From the NCBI GenBank assembly GCA_024103415.1, contig JAGFIR010000134.1, positions 1-33,992 on the forward strand: DNA of 33,992 nucleotides. The letters are read 5' to 3'. The position numbers and the translations under genes were made by a program. The notes under the pieces are model-generated. The model searched no databases. It was not told the origin of the DNA and was given only the letters and a program-made list of their open reading frames with translations. The stretch comes from Acidimicrobiales bacterium. GTDB lineage: Bacteria; Actinomycetota; Acidimicrobiia; Spongiisociales; ZC4RG35. Shown one piece after another: positions 24,559-32,702 of the stretch (the first letter of the stretch is position 1; every line of letters starts with the position of its first letter).

Positions 24559-27110
24559 CCGGAGGCGAGACGCTCGCGTCGGGCGGCGAGCAGCTCCAAC
24601 GCCCGGTCCAGCGTCATCTTGGACGGGTCGTCGCCTTTGCGCAGCGAAGCGTTGACCTCGCCGTCGGTGACATAGGGGCCGAAGCGGCCGTTTCGCACCG
24701 TGATCTTCTTCCCGGACCCGGGATCCTCACCCAGGTCGGCCAGCACCGAGGTCCTGGCCTGGCCGCGGCGTCTCGGTGGTTCGGCGAGGAGTTGAAGGGC
24801 CTCTTCGACGGTGATGGTGAACAGTTGATCCTCGCTCTCCAAGCTGCGGCGGTCCTCCCCGCGCTGGATGTACGGCCCGTAGCGGCCGTTGAGGGCCAGG
24901 ATCTCGACGCCGTCCTCGTCGTGGCCGATGACCCGGGGCAGCGAGAGCAGCCGGAGTGCGTCGTCGAGGCCCATCTCGTCGAGGTCCCAGCCCCGGAGGA
25001 GCGAAGCGCGCTTCGGCTTCTCCTTGGCGCCCTCTTCCTGCTCGCCGAGCTGGACGTAGGGGCCGAAGCGGCCGGTCATGCCGTAGACGGTGAGCCCGGA
25101 CTCGGGGTCGGTGCCGAAGATCTTCGCCCCGGCGTTCTGGGTCTCTATCAACTCGACCGCCTTCTCGACGGTGAGCTCGTCGGGTGGGAGGTCGTCGGGG
25201 ATGGAGGCCCGCTCCTCGCCGCGCTCCACATAGGGCCCGTATCGGCCAACGCGGGCGACCACTTCGTTGCCGTCGGCGTCCTTCCCGATGCTGATGGTCC
25301 CCACTTCGCGGGGGTCGATCTCGTCGAGGCGCCGGGCGATCGTCTCCCGCAGACCGTCGTCACCGAAGTAGAAGGACGAGAGCCAGGGGACCGACTCCTG
25401 CTCGCCGGCAGCGATGGAGTCGAGGTCGGCCTCCATGGCCGCGGTGAAGTCGTAGTCGACGAGCTGGGGGAAGTGGCGCTCCAGCAGCGTCACCACCGCG
25501 AAGGCGGTGAACGAAGGCACCAGGGCGGTGCCCTTCTTGAACACGTACCCCCGGTCCTGGATGGTGGTCATGATCGACGCATAGGTGGAGGGACGACCCA
25601 CGCCCAGCTCCTCCAGCCGCTGGACCAGAGACGCCTCGGTGTAGCGGGCCGGTGGCTTGGTGGTGTGCCCGGTGGGCTCGAGACGCTGCACCGCCAGGTC
25701 CACACCCTCCTCGAGGGGCGGCAGGACGCCTTCCTCGTCGTCTGCGTCCTCTTCGTCCCGCCCCTGGACGTACGCCGCGAGGAATCCCGGGAACGTGATG
25801 GTGCGACCCGAGGCGCCCCAGACCGTGTCCCGACCGTCGTCGGCGACCGCGCCGATGCGGGCGGTGACGGTGACCCCGACGGCGTCGGCCATCTGCGACG
25901 CCATCGTGCGACGCCAGATCAGGTCGTAGAGCTTGGCCTCGTCGGGCCCCACTTCGCGAGCCACCTGCTCGGGTGTCTTGAAGCTCTCTCCGGCCGGCCG
26001 GATCGCCTCGTGGGCCTCCTGGGCGCCCTTGACCTTGGAGGCGTAGCGACGCGGGCTGGGCGAGAGGTACTGCTCGCCGTAGATCTTGGCCACCTGGGAC
26101 CGCGCCGCCGCCACGGCGGTCTCGGACAGGTTCACCGAGTCGGTCCGCATGTAGGTGATGTATCCGTTCTCGTAGAGACGCTGGGCGACCGACATGGTCC
26201 GGCTCGACGAGAAGCGGAGCTTGCGGCCGGCCTCCTGCTGCAGGGTCGAGGTCCGGAACGGGGGCTGTGGGCTGCGCTTGTACGGCTTGGTGGTGACCGA
26301 TCGCACCTGGAAGGAGGCGTCGGCCAGGCCGGTGGCGAGGGCCTCGGCGGTGTCCCGGTCGAGGATGAGGACACCTTCTTTGGCCTTGCCCTGCTCGTCG
26401 AAGTCGCGGCCGGTCGCCACCCGGGCGTCGTCGACGCTGAGCAGGTTCGCCGTGAACGTCCGGTCCAGGTCGTCGGCCCGGGCGAACACACCTTCGATCC
26501 CCCAGTAGTCGGCGGGGACGAAGGCCATCCTCTCCCGTTCGCGCTCCACGACGATGCGGACGGCCACGCTCTGGACACGGCCGGCGGAGAGACGGGGCTG
26601 GACCTTCCGCCACAGGACGGGGGAGACCTCGTAGCCGTAGAGACGGTCGAGGATCCGCCGGGCCTCCTGGGCCTGGACGAGCCTCTCGTCGAGATCGCGC
26701 GGATTGGCGAAGGCCTCCTCGATCGCCGGCTTGGTGATCTCGTGGAAGACCATACGCCGCACCGGCACCTTCGGCTTGAGCACCTCCACGAGGTGCCATG
26801 CGATGGCCTCGCCCTCGCGGTCCTCGTCCGTGGCCAGGTAGAGGACGTCCGCTTCCTCGAGGGCCTTCTTCAGCTTCTTCACCTGCTGCGACCGGTCCTT
26901 GGGGACCACGTAGAGGGGTTTGAAGTCGTTCTCCACGTCCACGCCGAGCCGGGCCCACTCGCTGCCCTTGGCGCTGGCGGGGATCTCCGCCGCCGATCGG
27001 GGCAGGTCGCGTATGTGGCCCATCGACGACTCGACCACCGCGTTCTCGAGGAACGAGGAGATGGTTCTGGCCTTCGTGGGCGACTCGACTATGACGAGAG
27101 CTTTGGGCAT
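24555..27110 (-). CDS. topA: DNA topoisomerase I
   Basis: Type IA topoisomerase relaxing negative supercoils, 851 aa. The TOPRIM domain starts KALVIVESPTKA and has TDEDREGEAIAWHL. The active-site Tyr is about residue 320 in ITYMRTDS. LSAGRVQSVA and GVGRPSTYASI are core motifs. The C-terminus has no zinc fingers but four Topo-C-type repeats, each with a GRYGPY/GRFGPY core (ending RGEE, LGEQ, RGED and DGEV), as in actinobacterial TopA. The frame opens at 27149, but ATG 27110 (MPKALVIVES) is the natural start. Possible promoter TTGACA (27149-27144), 18 bases, TCAACT (27125-27120). It is divergent from tmk. Confidence 0.97.
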   Translation of the reverse strand: MPKALVIVESPTKARTISSFLENAVVESSMGHIRDLPRSAAEIPASAKGSEWARLGVDVENDFKPLYVVPKDRSQQVKKLKKALEEADVLYLATDEDREGEAIAWHLVEVLKPKVPVRRMVFHEITKPAIEEAFANPRDLDERLVQAQEARRILDRLYGYEVSPVLWRKVQPRLSAGRVQSVAVRIVVERERERMAFVPADYWGIEGVFARADDLDRTFTANLLSVDDARVATGRDFDEQGKAKEGVLILDRDTAEALATGLADASFQVRSVTTKPYKRSPQPPFRTSTLQQEAGRKLRFSSSRTMSVAQRLYENGYITYMRTDSVNLSETAVAAARSQVAKIYGEQYLSPSPRRYASKVKGAQEAHEAIRPAGESFKTPEQVAREVGPDEAKLYDLIWRRTMASQMADAVGVTVTARIGAVADDGRDTVWGASGRTITFPGFLAAYVQGRDEEDADDEEGVLPPLEEGVDLAVQRLEPTGHTTKPPARYTEASLVQRLEELGVGRPSTYASIMTTIQDRGYVFKKGTALVPSFTAFAVVTLLERHFPQLVDYDFTAAMEADLDSIAAGEQESVPWLSSFYFGDDGLRETIARRLDEIDPREVGTISIGKDADGNEVVARVGRYGPYVERGEERASIPDDLPPDELTVEKAVELIETQNAGAKIFGTDPESGLTVYGMTGRFGPYVQLGEQEEGAKEKPKRASLLRGWDLDEMGLDDALRLLSLPRVIGHDEDGVEILALNGRYGPYIQRGEDRRSLESEDQLFTITVEEALQLLAEPPRRRGQARTSVLADLGEDPGSGKKITVRNGRFGPYVTDGEVNASLRKGDDPSKMTLDRALELLAARRERLASG

Positions 27111-27119
27111 TGAGCTAAG

Positions 27120-27149
27120 AGTTGACCGGATGTTCCTACCTGATGTCAA
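27120..27149 (-). promoter_or_regulatory. topA: Putative topA promoter
   Basis: Minus strand: a perfect -35 TTGACA (27149-27144), 18-base spacer and weak -10 TCAACT (27125-27120), 9 bases before ATG 27110, giving a leader of only a few bases. Confidence 0.45.
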
Positions 27150-27176
27150 TACGGATGATGCGTCATCACCGATGGT

Positions 27177-27182
27177 TAGCGT
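27177..27182 (+). promoter_or_regulatory. Putative -10 (TAGCGT) of tmk-holB
   Basis: TANNNT hexamer ending 7 bases before GTG 27190 and excluding the longer frame starts that lie upstream of it. Confidence 0.5.
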
Positions 27183-27189
27183 GGCCGAT

Positions 27190-27783
27190 GTGAGCCGCTA
27201 CATCGCCCTAGAGGGTGTCGACGGCAGCGGGAAGAGCACCGTCGTCTCCGCCCTGGCCACCCGTCTTCGGGACGCCGGGGAGACCGTGGTCACGGTGCGC
27301 GAGCCGGGCGGGTCGCCGTTCGGGGAGGTGGTCCGAGGGCTGTTGCTGGACTCCGATCACCTCGACATCAAGGCAGAGGTGCTGTTGTTCGCCGCCCAAC
27401 GCGCCGTTCTCACCTCCGAGGTGGTCCGACCCGCGCTGGAGGGGGGGGAGTGGGTGATCAGCGACCGCACCTACTACTCGTCCCTCGCCTACCAGGGCCG
27501 GGCCAGAGGTGTGGGTATGGACTGGGTACGTGAGATCAACGAGTGGGCGGTGGATGGCGTCATCCCCGACCTCGTGGTGGTCCTCGATGTCGATCCCGAG
27601 GAAGGGCTGCGCCGCCAGCACCGTGAGGACCGCATCGGGCGCGAGGGCGTCGATTTCCAATCCGAGGTGCGGGCCGCCTATCTGGAACTGGCCGAGGCCG
27701 AGCCCGACAGGGTGCTCATCCTGAAAGGGTCGCTGGCGGTGGAGGAGATGGTGGACGCGATCCTGGAGAGGCTGGGCAGGTGA
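27190..27783 (+). CDS. tmk: Thymidylate kinase
   Basis: dTMP kinase, 197 aa, making dTDP from dTMP and ATP for DNA synthesis. P-loop LEGVDGSGKS (7-16), substrate motif REPGGSPFGE (33-42), SDRTYYSSLAYQG with the DR(Y/H/T) element, and LID region RRQHREDRIGRE. Length is near the family norm of about 205. The open frame extends to 26920, but GTG 27190 fits homology and the TAGCGT -10 seven bases ahead. Its stop overlaps the holB start (GTGA), a common actinobacterial pairing. Confidence 0.96.
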   Translation: MSRYIALEGVDGSGKSTVVSALATRLRDAGETVVTVREPGGSPFGEVVRGLLLDSDHLDIKAEVLLFAAQRAVLTSEVVRPALEGGEWVISDRTYYSSLAYQGRARGVGMDWVREINEWAVDGVIPDLVVVLDVDPEEGLRRQHREDRIGREGVDFQSEVRAAYLELAEAEPDRVLILKGSLAVEEMVDAILERLGR

Positions 27784-28814
27784 GCGGGCTGTTCGACGAC
27801 GTCATCGGTCACGAGCGTGTCGTCGAGCTCCTCGAGTCCGAGCTCGCGTCGCCTTCCCAGGCATATCTGTTCGTGGGCCCCTCATCGATCGGGAAGTCGA
27901 TGATGGCGGTCCGCTTCGCGGCCGGGTTGTTGGACCCACCAGAGGGCAGTGAGGAGGCGAGGGACCGCTCGATGCGACTCGCCCTGGCACAGTCTCACCC
28001 CGATCTCGTCGTGGTGGAGCCACAGGGGGTGGCCAGCATCGGTGTCGATCAGGCCCGCGAGGTGGTGCGCAAGGCGTCGATGGCCCCGGTCGAGGGCGCA
28101 CGGACCGTGTTCCTGATCCCCGAGGCGGGCACCCTGACGGAACAGGCGGCCAATGCCCTCCTCAAGACGTTGGAGGAGCCGGGGGCAACCGTCGTGTTCC
28201 TGCTCGTAGCGGAGTCGGAAGATCAGTTCCCGGCCACGATCGCGTCCCGCTGCCGTGTGGTGCGCATGGGGAGAGTGCCGGATGAGGTGTTGACGGAGGC
28301 CCTGGTGGCGCGGGGTCTCGAGCCGGCCCGGGCCGGGGGGCTCGCCGTAGTGTCGGCCGGCCGGCCCGGTCTGGCGCTTGCGCTGATGACCAGGCCGGAG
28401 GTGGCGAGCTTCAGGGAGTTCTGGTTGTCCATCCCGGCCAAGGTGACCGCCCGTCCCGGCGACGCCCAGCGTCTCGCCGGCCTGGTTCTGGAGGAGATCG
28501 CTCCGCTCGTCGACGACTCCGTGCCCGGCGGTCTGGACAAGGACGCCACCCAGAGGCACAAGCGTCGGATCGAGATGTCGCTGCTGGTGACCGGCCTGGA
28601 GATACTGGCGTCCTGGTACGCCGACGCGGCCTCCCTCCAGGTGGGCGGGCCGATCCGGAACACCGACGTCGACCTGAACCATTTCACGGACGTCTCGCCA
28701 CGCAAGGCCGTGCATGGGGCAGAGCTGGCGCTGGCGGCAGTGGTCGACATCCAGGCGAACCTGCGCCGGGAGCTCGTGCTCACCAACCTGTTCGCCGAGT
28801 TGGGAGCGGACTAG
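27780..28814 (+). CDS. holB: DNA polymerase III delta' subunit
   Basis: Clamp-loader subunit, 344 aa, part of the complex that loads the beta sliding clamp. AAA+ fold: VIGHERVVELL near the start, P-loop VGPSSIGKS (32-40), QSHPDLVVVEP, ANALLKTLEEPG and the SRC motif (156-158) that contributes to neighbouring ATP sites. The C-terminal collar domain follows. The zinc-binding cysteines that most delta' and DnaX proteins carry between the P-loop and HPD are absent (the segment PEGSEEARDRSM has none). It is the last gene before a converging tRNA gene. Confidence 0.93.
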   Translation: MSGLFDDVIGHERVVELLESELASPSQAYLFVGPSSIGKSMMAVRFAAGLLDPPEGSEEARDRSMRLALAQSHPDLVVVEPQGVASIGVDQAREVVRKASMAPVEGARTVFLIPEAGTLTEQAANALLKTLEEPGATVVFLLVAESEDQFPATIASRCRVVRMGRVPDEVLTEALVARGLEPARAGGLAVVSAGRPGLALALMTRPEVASFREFWLSIPAKVTARPGDAQRLAGLVLEEIAPLVDDSVPGGLDKDATQRHKRRIEMSLLVTGLEILASWYADAASLQVGGPIRNTDVDLNHFTDVSPRKAVHGAELALAAVVDIQANLRRELVLTNLFAELGAD

Positions 28815-28845
28815 AGCGGCCGCGCGGAGACGCAGATAAACAAGA

Positions 28846-28868
28846 GGCCCCGGTCGGTGACCGGGGCC
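28846..28868 (-). terminator. Terminator of the tRNA-Thr gene
   Basis: Perfect 10-bp stem GGCCCCGGTC / GACCGGGGCC with a 3-base loop. Read on the minus strand it follows the tRNA 3' end by 6 bases and is followed by CTCTTGTTTATCTG, a T-rich run. The plus-strand side is GC-rich, so it mainly serves the tRNA. Confidence 0.8.
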
Positions 28869-28874
28869 GCGCCG

Positions 28875-28946
<72 letters not shown>

Positions 28947-28957
28947 GGGGTCCCCGA

Positions 28958-28963
28958 ATCGTA
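28958..28963 (-). promoter_or_regulatory. Putative -10 (TACGAT) of the tRNA gene
   Basis: Minus-strand TACGAT ending 11 bases before the tRNA 5' end, giving a short precursor leader. Confidence 0.5.
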
Positions 28964-28992
28964 CCGGCGTCGAATGCGATCCGGTAACCGAA

Positions 28993-29024
28993 CGGCCGGC
29001 CCGGTCGCTGCGACGGGCCGGCCG
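28993..29024 (-). terminator. Hairpin after the multicopper oxidase gene
   Basis: 11-bp stem CGGCCGGCCCG / CGGGCCGGCCG around a 10-base loop, 15 bases past the oxidase stop on the minus strand, followed by TTCGGTTACC. The stem is strong and the T tract weak. Confidence 0.6.
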
Positions 29025-29038
29025 CTCGGAGTGTCGGG

Positions 29039-30436
29039 CTACTCCTCGACGATGAGCGCCGTGAGCATCCCGAACATGGTGCCGTCGGGCTTCTCCACGT
29101 GGCTGAAGATGTGGCAGTGCCAGACCCACGTTCCGGGGAGCTCGGCCAGGACGAGCACCGTGTACCGCTCACCCGGTGCGACGTCGAGGGTGTCGACGTA
29201 GTACGGGGACTCGAGCGGGAAACCGTCCTTGGCGATGACCAGCTGGCGGTTGTTGTGCAGGTGCATGGGGTGGTTCATCAACCCCTCGTTCATGTAGTGC
29301 ACCATCATCGCCTGGCCCTGCTTGAGGACGTACGGCGTGGTCGCGGGGAAGGACTTGCCGTTGAGGGTGAAGCCGATGTTCCCGCCGTCGTTGAGCATCA
29401 TGATCTCTTCGGAGACCACGTCCCATCCGTCGGGGATGGGCACGTCGCCGACGATGAACGCCCCGGCCAGGCCGTTGGGGACCTGATGGAGACCCATGTC
29501 GTGGCCGTGGTACATGGCCACCGACTGCTCCGGGACGATGAACTCGACCTCCCAGGTCTCACCCGGGCGGATCGGCGTCTTCTGGGTGATGAAACCGACG
29601 CCGTCGGCCTCGATCGGGTGACGACGGAGCCCGTGCGGGTGCCACGACGTGATCATGTCGAGGCGGTTCTCGACCACGATCTTCACGCGGTCGCCCACGT
29701 CGACCTTGACGGTCGGTCCGGGGATCTGGCCGTTGTAGGCGTAGCCCTTGACGATCTTCCCGGGCTCGACCTCCCAGTCGATCTCCTCGACGACGAAGCG
29801 GAACTCCTTGGTCCCGTCGGGGAGGATGTTCGGCTCCATCGGCTGGGCGCCTGTGCCCTGGGTCTCGGCGGGGAAGGACACGACGGACTTCCTCATGTTC
29901 TCCTCGACGTCCTGCCAGGTGAGACCGGCGATGCCACCGTGGCCGGAGTGGTCGGTGGAGCCCTCGGAGTCGGGGTTGGCGCCCTCCTTGACCACCAGGG
30001 TCGTCGTCATGCCGGCACCGGCGTGACCGGGGATCTCACAGGTGATCTCATAGGTGCCCGGCTCGAGGTTGCCCACGTCGAGCATGTAGCTCTCGCCGTT
30101 GTTCAGGTCCGGCGTCTGGGCGTTCCCCAGCTTGAGGTTGTGGGCGACGGCGCCCTCGTTGACGACTTCGAGGATCGTCGGTCCGGGCGCGATCTCCGTC
30201 GGGCCGACGATGGAGAACTCGTTGAGGGTGTACTTGATGGTCTGTGGCTCGTCTGCCTGCGGCACGGTGGTCCCGGTCCCGGGAACGGTCGTGGAGGGGG
30301 TGTCGTCACCGGCTCGCACCGCGGCCATGCCGGCCAGGAACGCCGTGACCACCGCCACCAGTCCGATCAGCAGGAGGAGACGGTCGAATGTCTTTCCGCC
30401 CGGCGCGCGGTCGGGCGAAGGTGATCGGGTCGTCAT
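29039..30436 (-). CDS. Membrane-anchored cupredoxin / two-domain multicopper oxidase fusion
   Basis: 465 aa. An N-terminal membrane anchor (about 19-40) is followed by a Thr/Pro/Gly linker. A plastocyanin-like domain (65-150) has type 1 copper ligands His99, Cys133, His138 and Met143. After a His-rich spacer (DHSGHGG) comes a two-domain multicopper oxidase with HPH (266-268), HGH (310-312), HPMHLH (389-394) and HCHIFSH plus Met (440-457). The first oxidase domain has HGH where a type 1 site would have HCH, so its type 1 copper is in the second domain only. It should oxidise Cu(I), Fe(II), Mn(II) or organic substrates outside the membrane and reduce O2; the substrate is unknown. Divergent from the ECF sigma gene. 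Confidence 0.9.
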   Translation of the reverse strand: MTTRSPSPDRAPGGKTFDRLLLLIGLVAVVTAFLAGMAAVRAGDDTPSTTVPGTGTTVPQADEPQTIKYTLNEFSIVGPTEIAPGPTILEVVNEGAVAHNLKLGNAQTPDLNNGESYMLDVGNLEPGTYEITCEIPGHAGAGMTTTLVVKEGANPDSEGSTDHSGHGGIAGLTWQDVEENMRKSVVSFPAETQGTGAQPMEPNILPDGTKEFRFVVEEIDWEVEPGKIVKGYAYNGQIPGPTVKVDVGDRVKIVVENRLDMITSWHPHGLRRHPIEADGVGFITQKTPIRPGETWEVEFIVPEQSVAMYHGHDMGLHQVPNGLAGAFIVGDVPIPDGWDVVSEEIMMLNDGGNIGFTLNGKSFPATTPYVLKQGQAMMVHYMNEGLMNHPMHLHNNRQLVIAKDGFPLESPYYVDTLDVAPGERYTVLVLAELPGTWVWHCHIFSHVEKPDGTMFGMLTALIVEE

Positions 30437-30472
30437 GGCCCGAATCTCAACCTGGCGGCAGGTCTATTCACA

Positions 30473-30504
30473 GGGACCAAAGTCCCGAAAACCGCGGCTA
30501 GCGT
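30473..30504 (+). promoter_or_regulatory. Promoter region of the ECF sigma gene
   Basis: A TAGCGT hexamer (30499-30504) ends 10 bases before ATG 30515. Upstream, GGGAC-CAAA-GTCCC (30473-30486) is an inverted repeat lying over the expected -35 region and could be an operator. I see no clear SigR-type GGAAT...GTT promoter. Confidence 0.35.
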
Positions 30505-30514
30505 GCCTCCCCAC

Positions 30515-31093
30515 ATGGCCGACAAGGCGACCTTCGAAGAGGACGCCCTCCAGTACGCCCGACAGCTCTACTCGGCGGCGTTGAGGATGACCCGCAACCC
30601 GTCCGACGCCGAGGACCTGGTGCAGGAGACGTTCCTCAAGGCGTACCGCGCCTACGACTCCTTCGAGGAGGGCACGAACCTGAAGGCGTGGCTCTACCGG
30701 ATCCTCACCAACACCTTCATCAACAAGTACCGGGCCGACTCACGCCGTCCCAAGCAGTCGGAGCTGGGGGACGTCGAGGACCTGTACATGTATCGCCGCA
30801 TCGCCGTGGGCGACTCGTCGGCCGCGTCGCGCAGCGCCGAGGAGCGTGTGCTGGAGGGCCTTCTCGAGGAGGACATCAAGCGGGCCGTGGAGGAGCTTCC
30901 GGAGAACTTCCGGATCCCAGTCCTGCTCGCCGACCTCGAGGGATTCTCCTACAAGGAGATCGCAGAGATCCTCGACATCCCCATCGGCACCGTCATGTCG
31001 CGACTGCACCGGGGAAGAAAGGCGATGGAGAAGAGGTTGTGGGATTACGCGGAGCAGCGAGGCCTGCTCCCGGATGAGGCTGAACGACCATGA
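30515..31093 (+). CDS. sigR: ECF RNA polymerase sigma factor, SigR/SigH-like
   Basis: 192 aa. Region 2 spans about 10-75 ([20 protein letters not shown], then [18 protein letters not shown]), which melts the -10 element; region 4 spans about 125-180 ([20 protein letters not shown], then [20 protein letters not shown]), which reads the -35. The immediate partner is an RsrA-like zinc anti-sigma gene overlapping by four bases, so it belongs to the SigR/SigH thiol-oxidative-stress group. ATG 30515 is preferred over GTG 30503, since homology begins after it. The divergent copper oxidase may be part of the regulon, which is inference. Confidence 0.93.
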   Translation: MADKATFEEDALQYARQLYSAALRMTRNPSDAEDLVQETFLKAYRAYDSFEEGTNLKAWLYRILTNTFINKYRADSRRPKQSELGDVEDLYMYRRIAVGDSSAASRSAEERVLEGLLEEDIKRAVEELPENFRIPVLLADLEGFSYKEIAEILDIPIGTVMSRLHRGRKAMEKRLWDYAEQRGLLPDEAERP

Positions 31094-31326
31094 GCCGAAA
31101 CTGCGACGAAGCACTGGCCAATCTCTACGCGTACCTCGACGCCGAGCTCGACGAGGTGAGCGCCGAGGAGATCAGGGCCCACCTCGCCGAGTGTGGCGGG
31201 TGCGACCGTCCGTTCGATTTCGAGCGGAGACTCCGCGACGTCATCCGGGCCAAGCTCGATGAAGAAGTGCCCCAGGAGATCATCGTCCGCATCAAGACGG
31301 TGATCTCGCTCGAGGCCCGGGGCTGA
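31090..31326 (+). CDS. rsrA: Zinc-binding redox anti-sigma factor, RsrA-like
   Basis: 78 aa. Cys5, His31, Cys35 and Cys38 form the HxxxCxxC ZAS site with the extra N-terminal Cys. The spacings (26, 4, 3) equal those of Streptomyces RsrA (Cys11, His37, Cys41, Cys44), where oxidation releases zinc and frees SigR. Flanking residues [14 protein letters not shown] and [12 protein letters not shown] match as well. The protein is shorter than RsrA by about 27 residues at the C-terminus and lacks its further cysteines. ATG 31090 overlaps the sigma stop. Confidence 0.92.
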   Translation: MSRNCDEALANLYAYLDAELDEVSAEEIRAHLAECGGCDRPFDFERRLRDVIRAKLDEEVPQEIIVRIKTVISLEARG

Positions 31327-31351
31327 GGTTCGCCCCCGGCGAGGGCGGGAT

Positions 31352-31357
31352 TAGGCT
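31352..31357 (+). promoter_or_regulatory. Putative -10 (TAGGCT) of the 31366-hpt operon
   Basis: TANNNT hexamer ending 8 bases before ATG 31366 (or 11 before the adjacent ATG 31369), no ribosome site visible. Confidence 0.45.
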
Positions 31358-31365
31358 GCGAGATC

Positions 31366-31674
31366 ATGATGCGTGCCCGGTCGCTGATGCAGAAGGCCGT
31401 CCTCGTCGCCGTGCTGGCCGCCCTCTTCCTGCTGGCCCTCCCCGCAATGGCCCAGGAAGATCAGGGGTCGACCACCACTTCGAGCGTCGTCTCTGAGAAC
31501 CTGACCCCGGCGGTCCCGATCGAGACCCCCGTCACGCCGCCCGCCACTCCCGACTGGACGTACCGCTACCTCATACCCACCGGTCTCGTGCTCGCCGGCC
31601 TGGTGGTCGTGGTCACCTCGATCCGATACTTCACCAACGTGGTGCGGAAGCGGTACCGCATCGTCGAGGAGTGA
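31366..31674 (+). CDS. Small exported single-pass membrane protein
   Basis: 102 aa, no family recognised. It has a basic N-terminus and signal peptide (VLVAVLAALFLLALPAMAQ, cut after Ala-Met-Ala near 28), then a Ser/Thr/Pro-rich extracellular stretch of about 35 residues. One membrane helix (about 68-88) and a basic cytoplasmic tail RKRYRIVEE follow. The stop overlaps the metalloprotease start (GTGA), so they are co-translated. Possibly an accessory of the metalloprotease; this rests on position only. Confidence 0.78.
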   Translation: MMRARSLMQKAVLVAVLAALFLLALPAMAQEDQGSTTTSSVVSENLTPAVPIETPVTPPATPDWTYRYLIPTGLVLAGLVVVVTSIRYFTNVVRKRYRIVEE

Positions 31675-32702
31675 CGCTCGTCCGGTCCGTCGAGGACCGA
31701 ATCGTCGCCCGACTCGCCGGCACCTATCCACTCGCCGAGACCTATCTCCTCGACGCACTCGTCGCCGAGATGGAGGCGATCACCGTTCGGGTCTCCCCGC
31801 TGGTCTCCGAGGCAACGGGTCTCGACCTGCCCGGCGAGCCCACCACCGCAGTCGTCGGCAGGGTCGAGTGGGTCGAGCGCAACGTGGCGTCCTTCTATCA
31901 CATGGTCGAGCCGGTGCGGACCCAGATGGAGGAGCGCCTCGCCCGCGCCGGGCGCGATCCCGAGATGGCCGGTCGCATCATCCAGAGGGAGACCAGCCTG
32001 ATCCTGGCCGTTCTGTCCCAGCGTGTCCTCGGCCAGTACGAGCTCGTCCTCCCGGGCGGGGAGCCCGGCGACACCGTGGCATACGTGGGGGCCAACATCC
32101 TCCACATGGAGCGGCGGCACCACTTCCCGCCGGCGGAGTTCCGCTTCTGGGTGGCTCTGCACGAGCTGACCCACCGCGCCCAGTTCCAGGGTGTCCCCTG
32201 GCTGCGCGACTACTTCAACGGCCTCGTCCGTCGTCTGGTCGAAGCCTCCAAGCCGGAGCCCGGGCGCTGGCAGAAGGTGATTTCCGAGCTCGCCGAGCGG
32301 CGGCTCGCCGGGCGGCCCATGATCGACCAGCGCGGTGTGCTCGGCCTGTTCGCCACGCCCGAGCAGAGCGAGGTCGTCGATCAGGTCCAGGCCCTCATGT
32401 CCCTGCTCGAAGGTCACGGCCACTACGTGATGGACCGGCTCGGCGCCGTCCACCTCCGGTCGCAGAACCGCATGAGCCGCGTCCTCAAGGACCGACGCGT
32501 CGACAAGCGGACCGCCGCGTTCTTCCGGCTGACCGGGCTCGAGATGAAGATGGAGCAGTACCGGCAGGGGGAGAAGTGGGTGGCCGCGGTGGAGCGGGAA
32601 GCCTCGTGGGAGACGGTGAACCTGGCCTTTTCCTCCCCCGAATCCCTCCCCACGCTCGACGAGATCGCGCACCCGACGCGATGGCTGGCACGCGTCGCCT
32701 GA
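31671..32702 (+). CDS. DUF2342 zinc-dependent metalloprotease family protein
   Basis: 343 aa with the zincin motif HELTHRAQF (about 164-172) in the context FWVALHELTH, and a second-half Glu-rich LEGHGHYVMDRLG segment that likely supplies a further ligand. This family is largely actinobacterial, has been annotated as associated with coenzyme F420 genomes, and is often found next to tilS-hpt as here. Its substrate is unknown to me. No signal peptide, so cytoplasmic. GTG start from the 4-base overlap. The tilS start lies 22 bases inside its end. Confidence 0.9.
   Translation: MTLVRSVEDRIVARLAGTYPLAETYLLDALVAEMEAITVRVSPLVSEATGLDLPGEPTTAVVGRVEWVERNVASFYHMVEPVRTQMEERLARAGRDPEMAGRIIQRETSLILAVLSQRVLGQYELVLPGGEPGDTVAYVGANILHMERRHHFPPAEFRFWVALHELTHRAQFQGVPWLRDYFNGLVRRLVEASKPEPGRWQKVISELAERRLAGRPMIDQRGVLGLFATPEQSEVVDQVQALMSLLEGHGHYVMDRLGAVHLRSQNRMSRVLKDRRVDKRTAAFFRLTGLEMKMEQYRQGEKWVAAVEREASWETVNLAFSSPESLPTLDEIAHPTRWLARVA

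Noticed and set aside
24792-27113. 773-aa plus-strand open frame opposite topA
   Set aside because: Antisense shadow of topA with no domain pattern; the topA motifs are intact on the other strand.
29099-30424. 441-aa plus-strand open frame opposite the multicopper oxidase
   Set aside because: No recognisable motifs; the copper-ligand pattern of the minus-strand gene is complete.
30473-30504. SigR-type autoregulated promoter
   Set aside because: No GGAAT and GTT pair with the usual spacing; only GGGAC and a TAGCGT -10 are visible.
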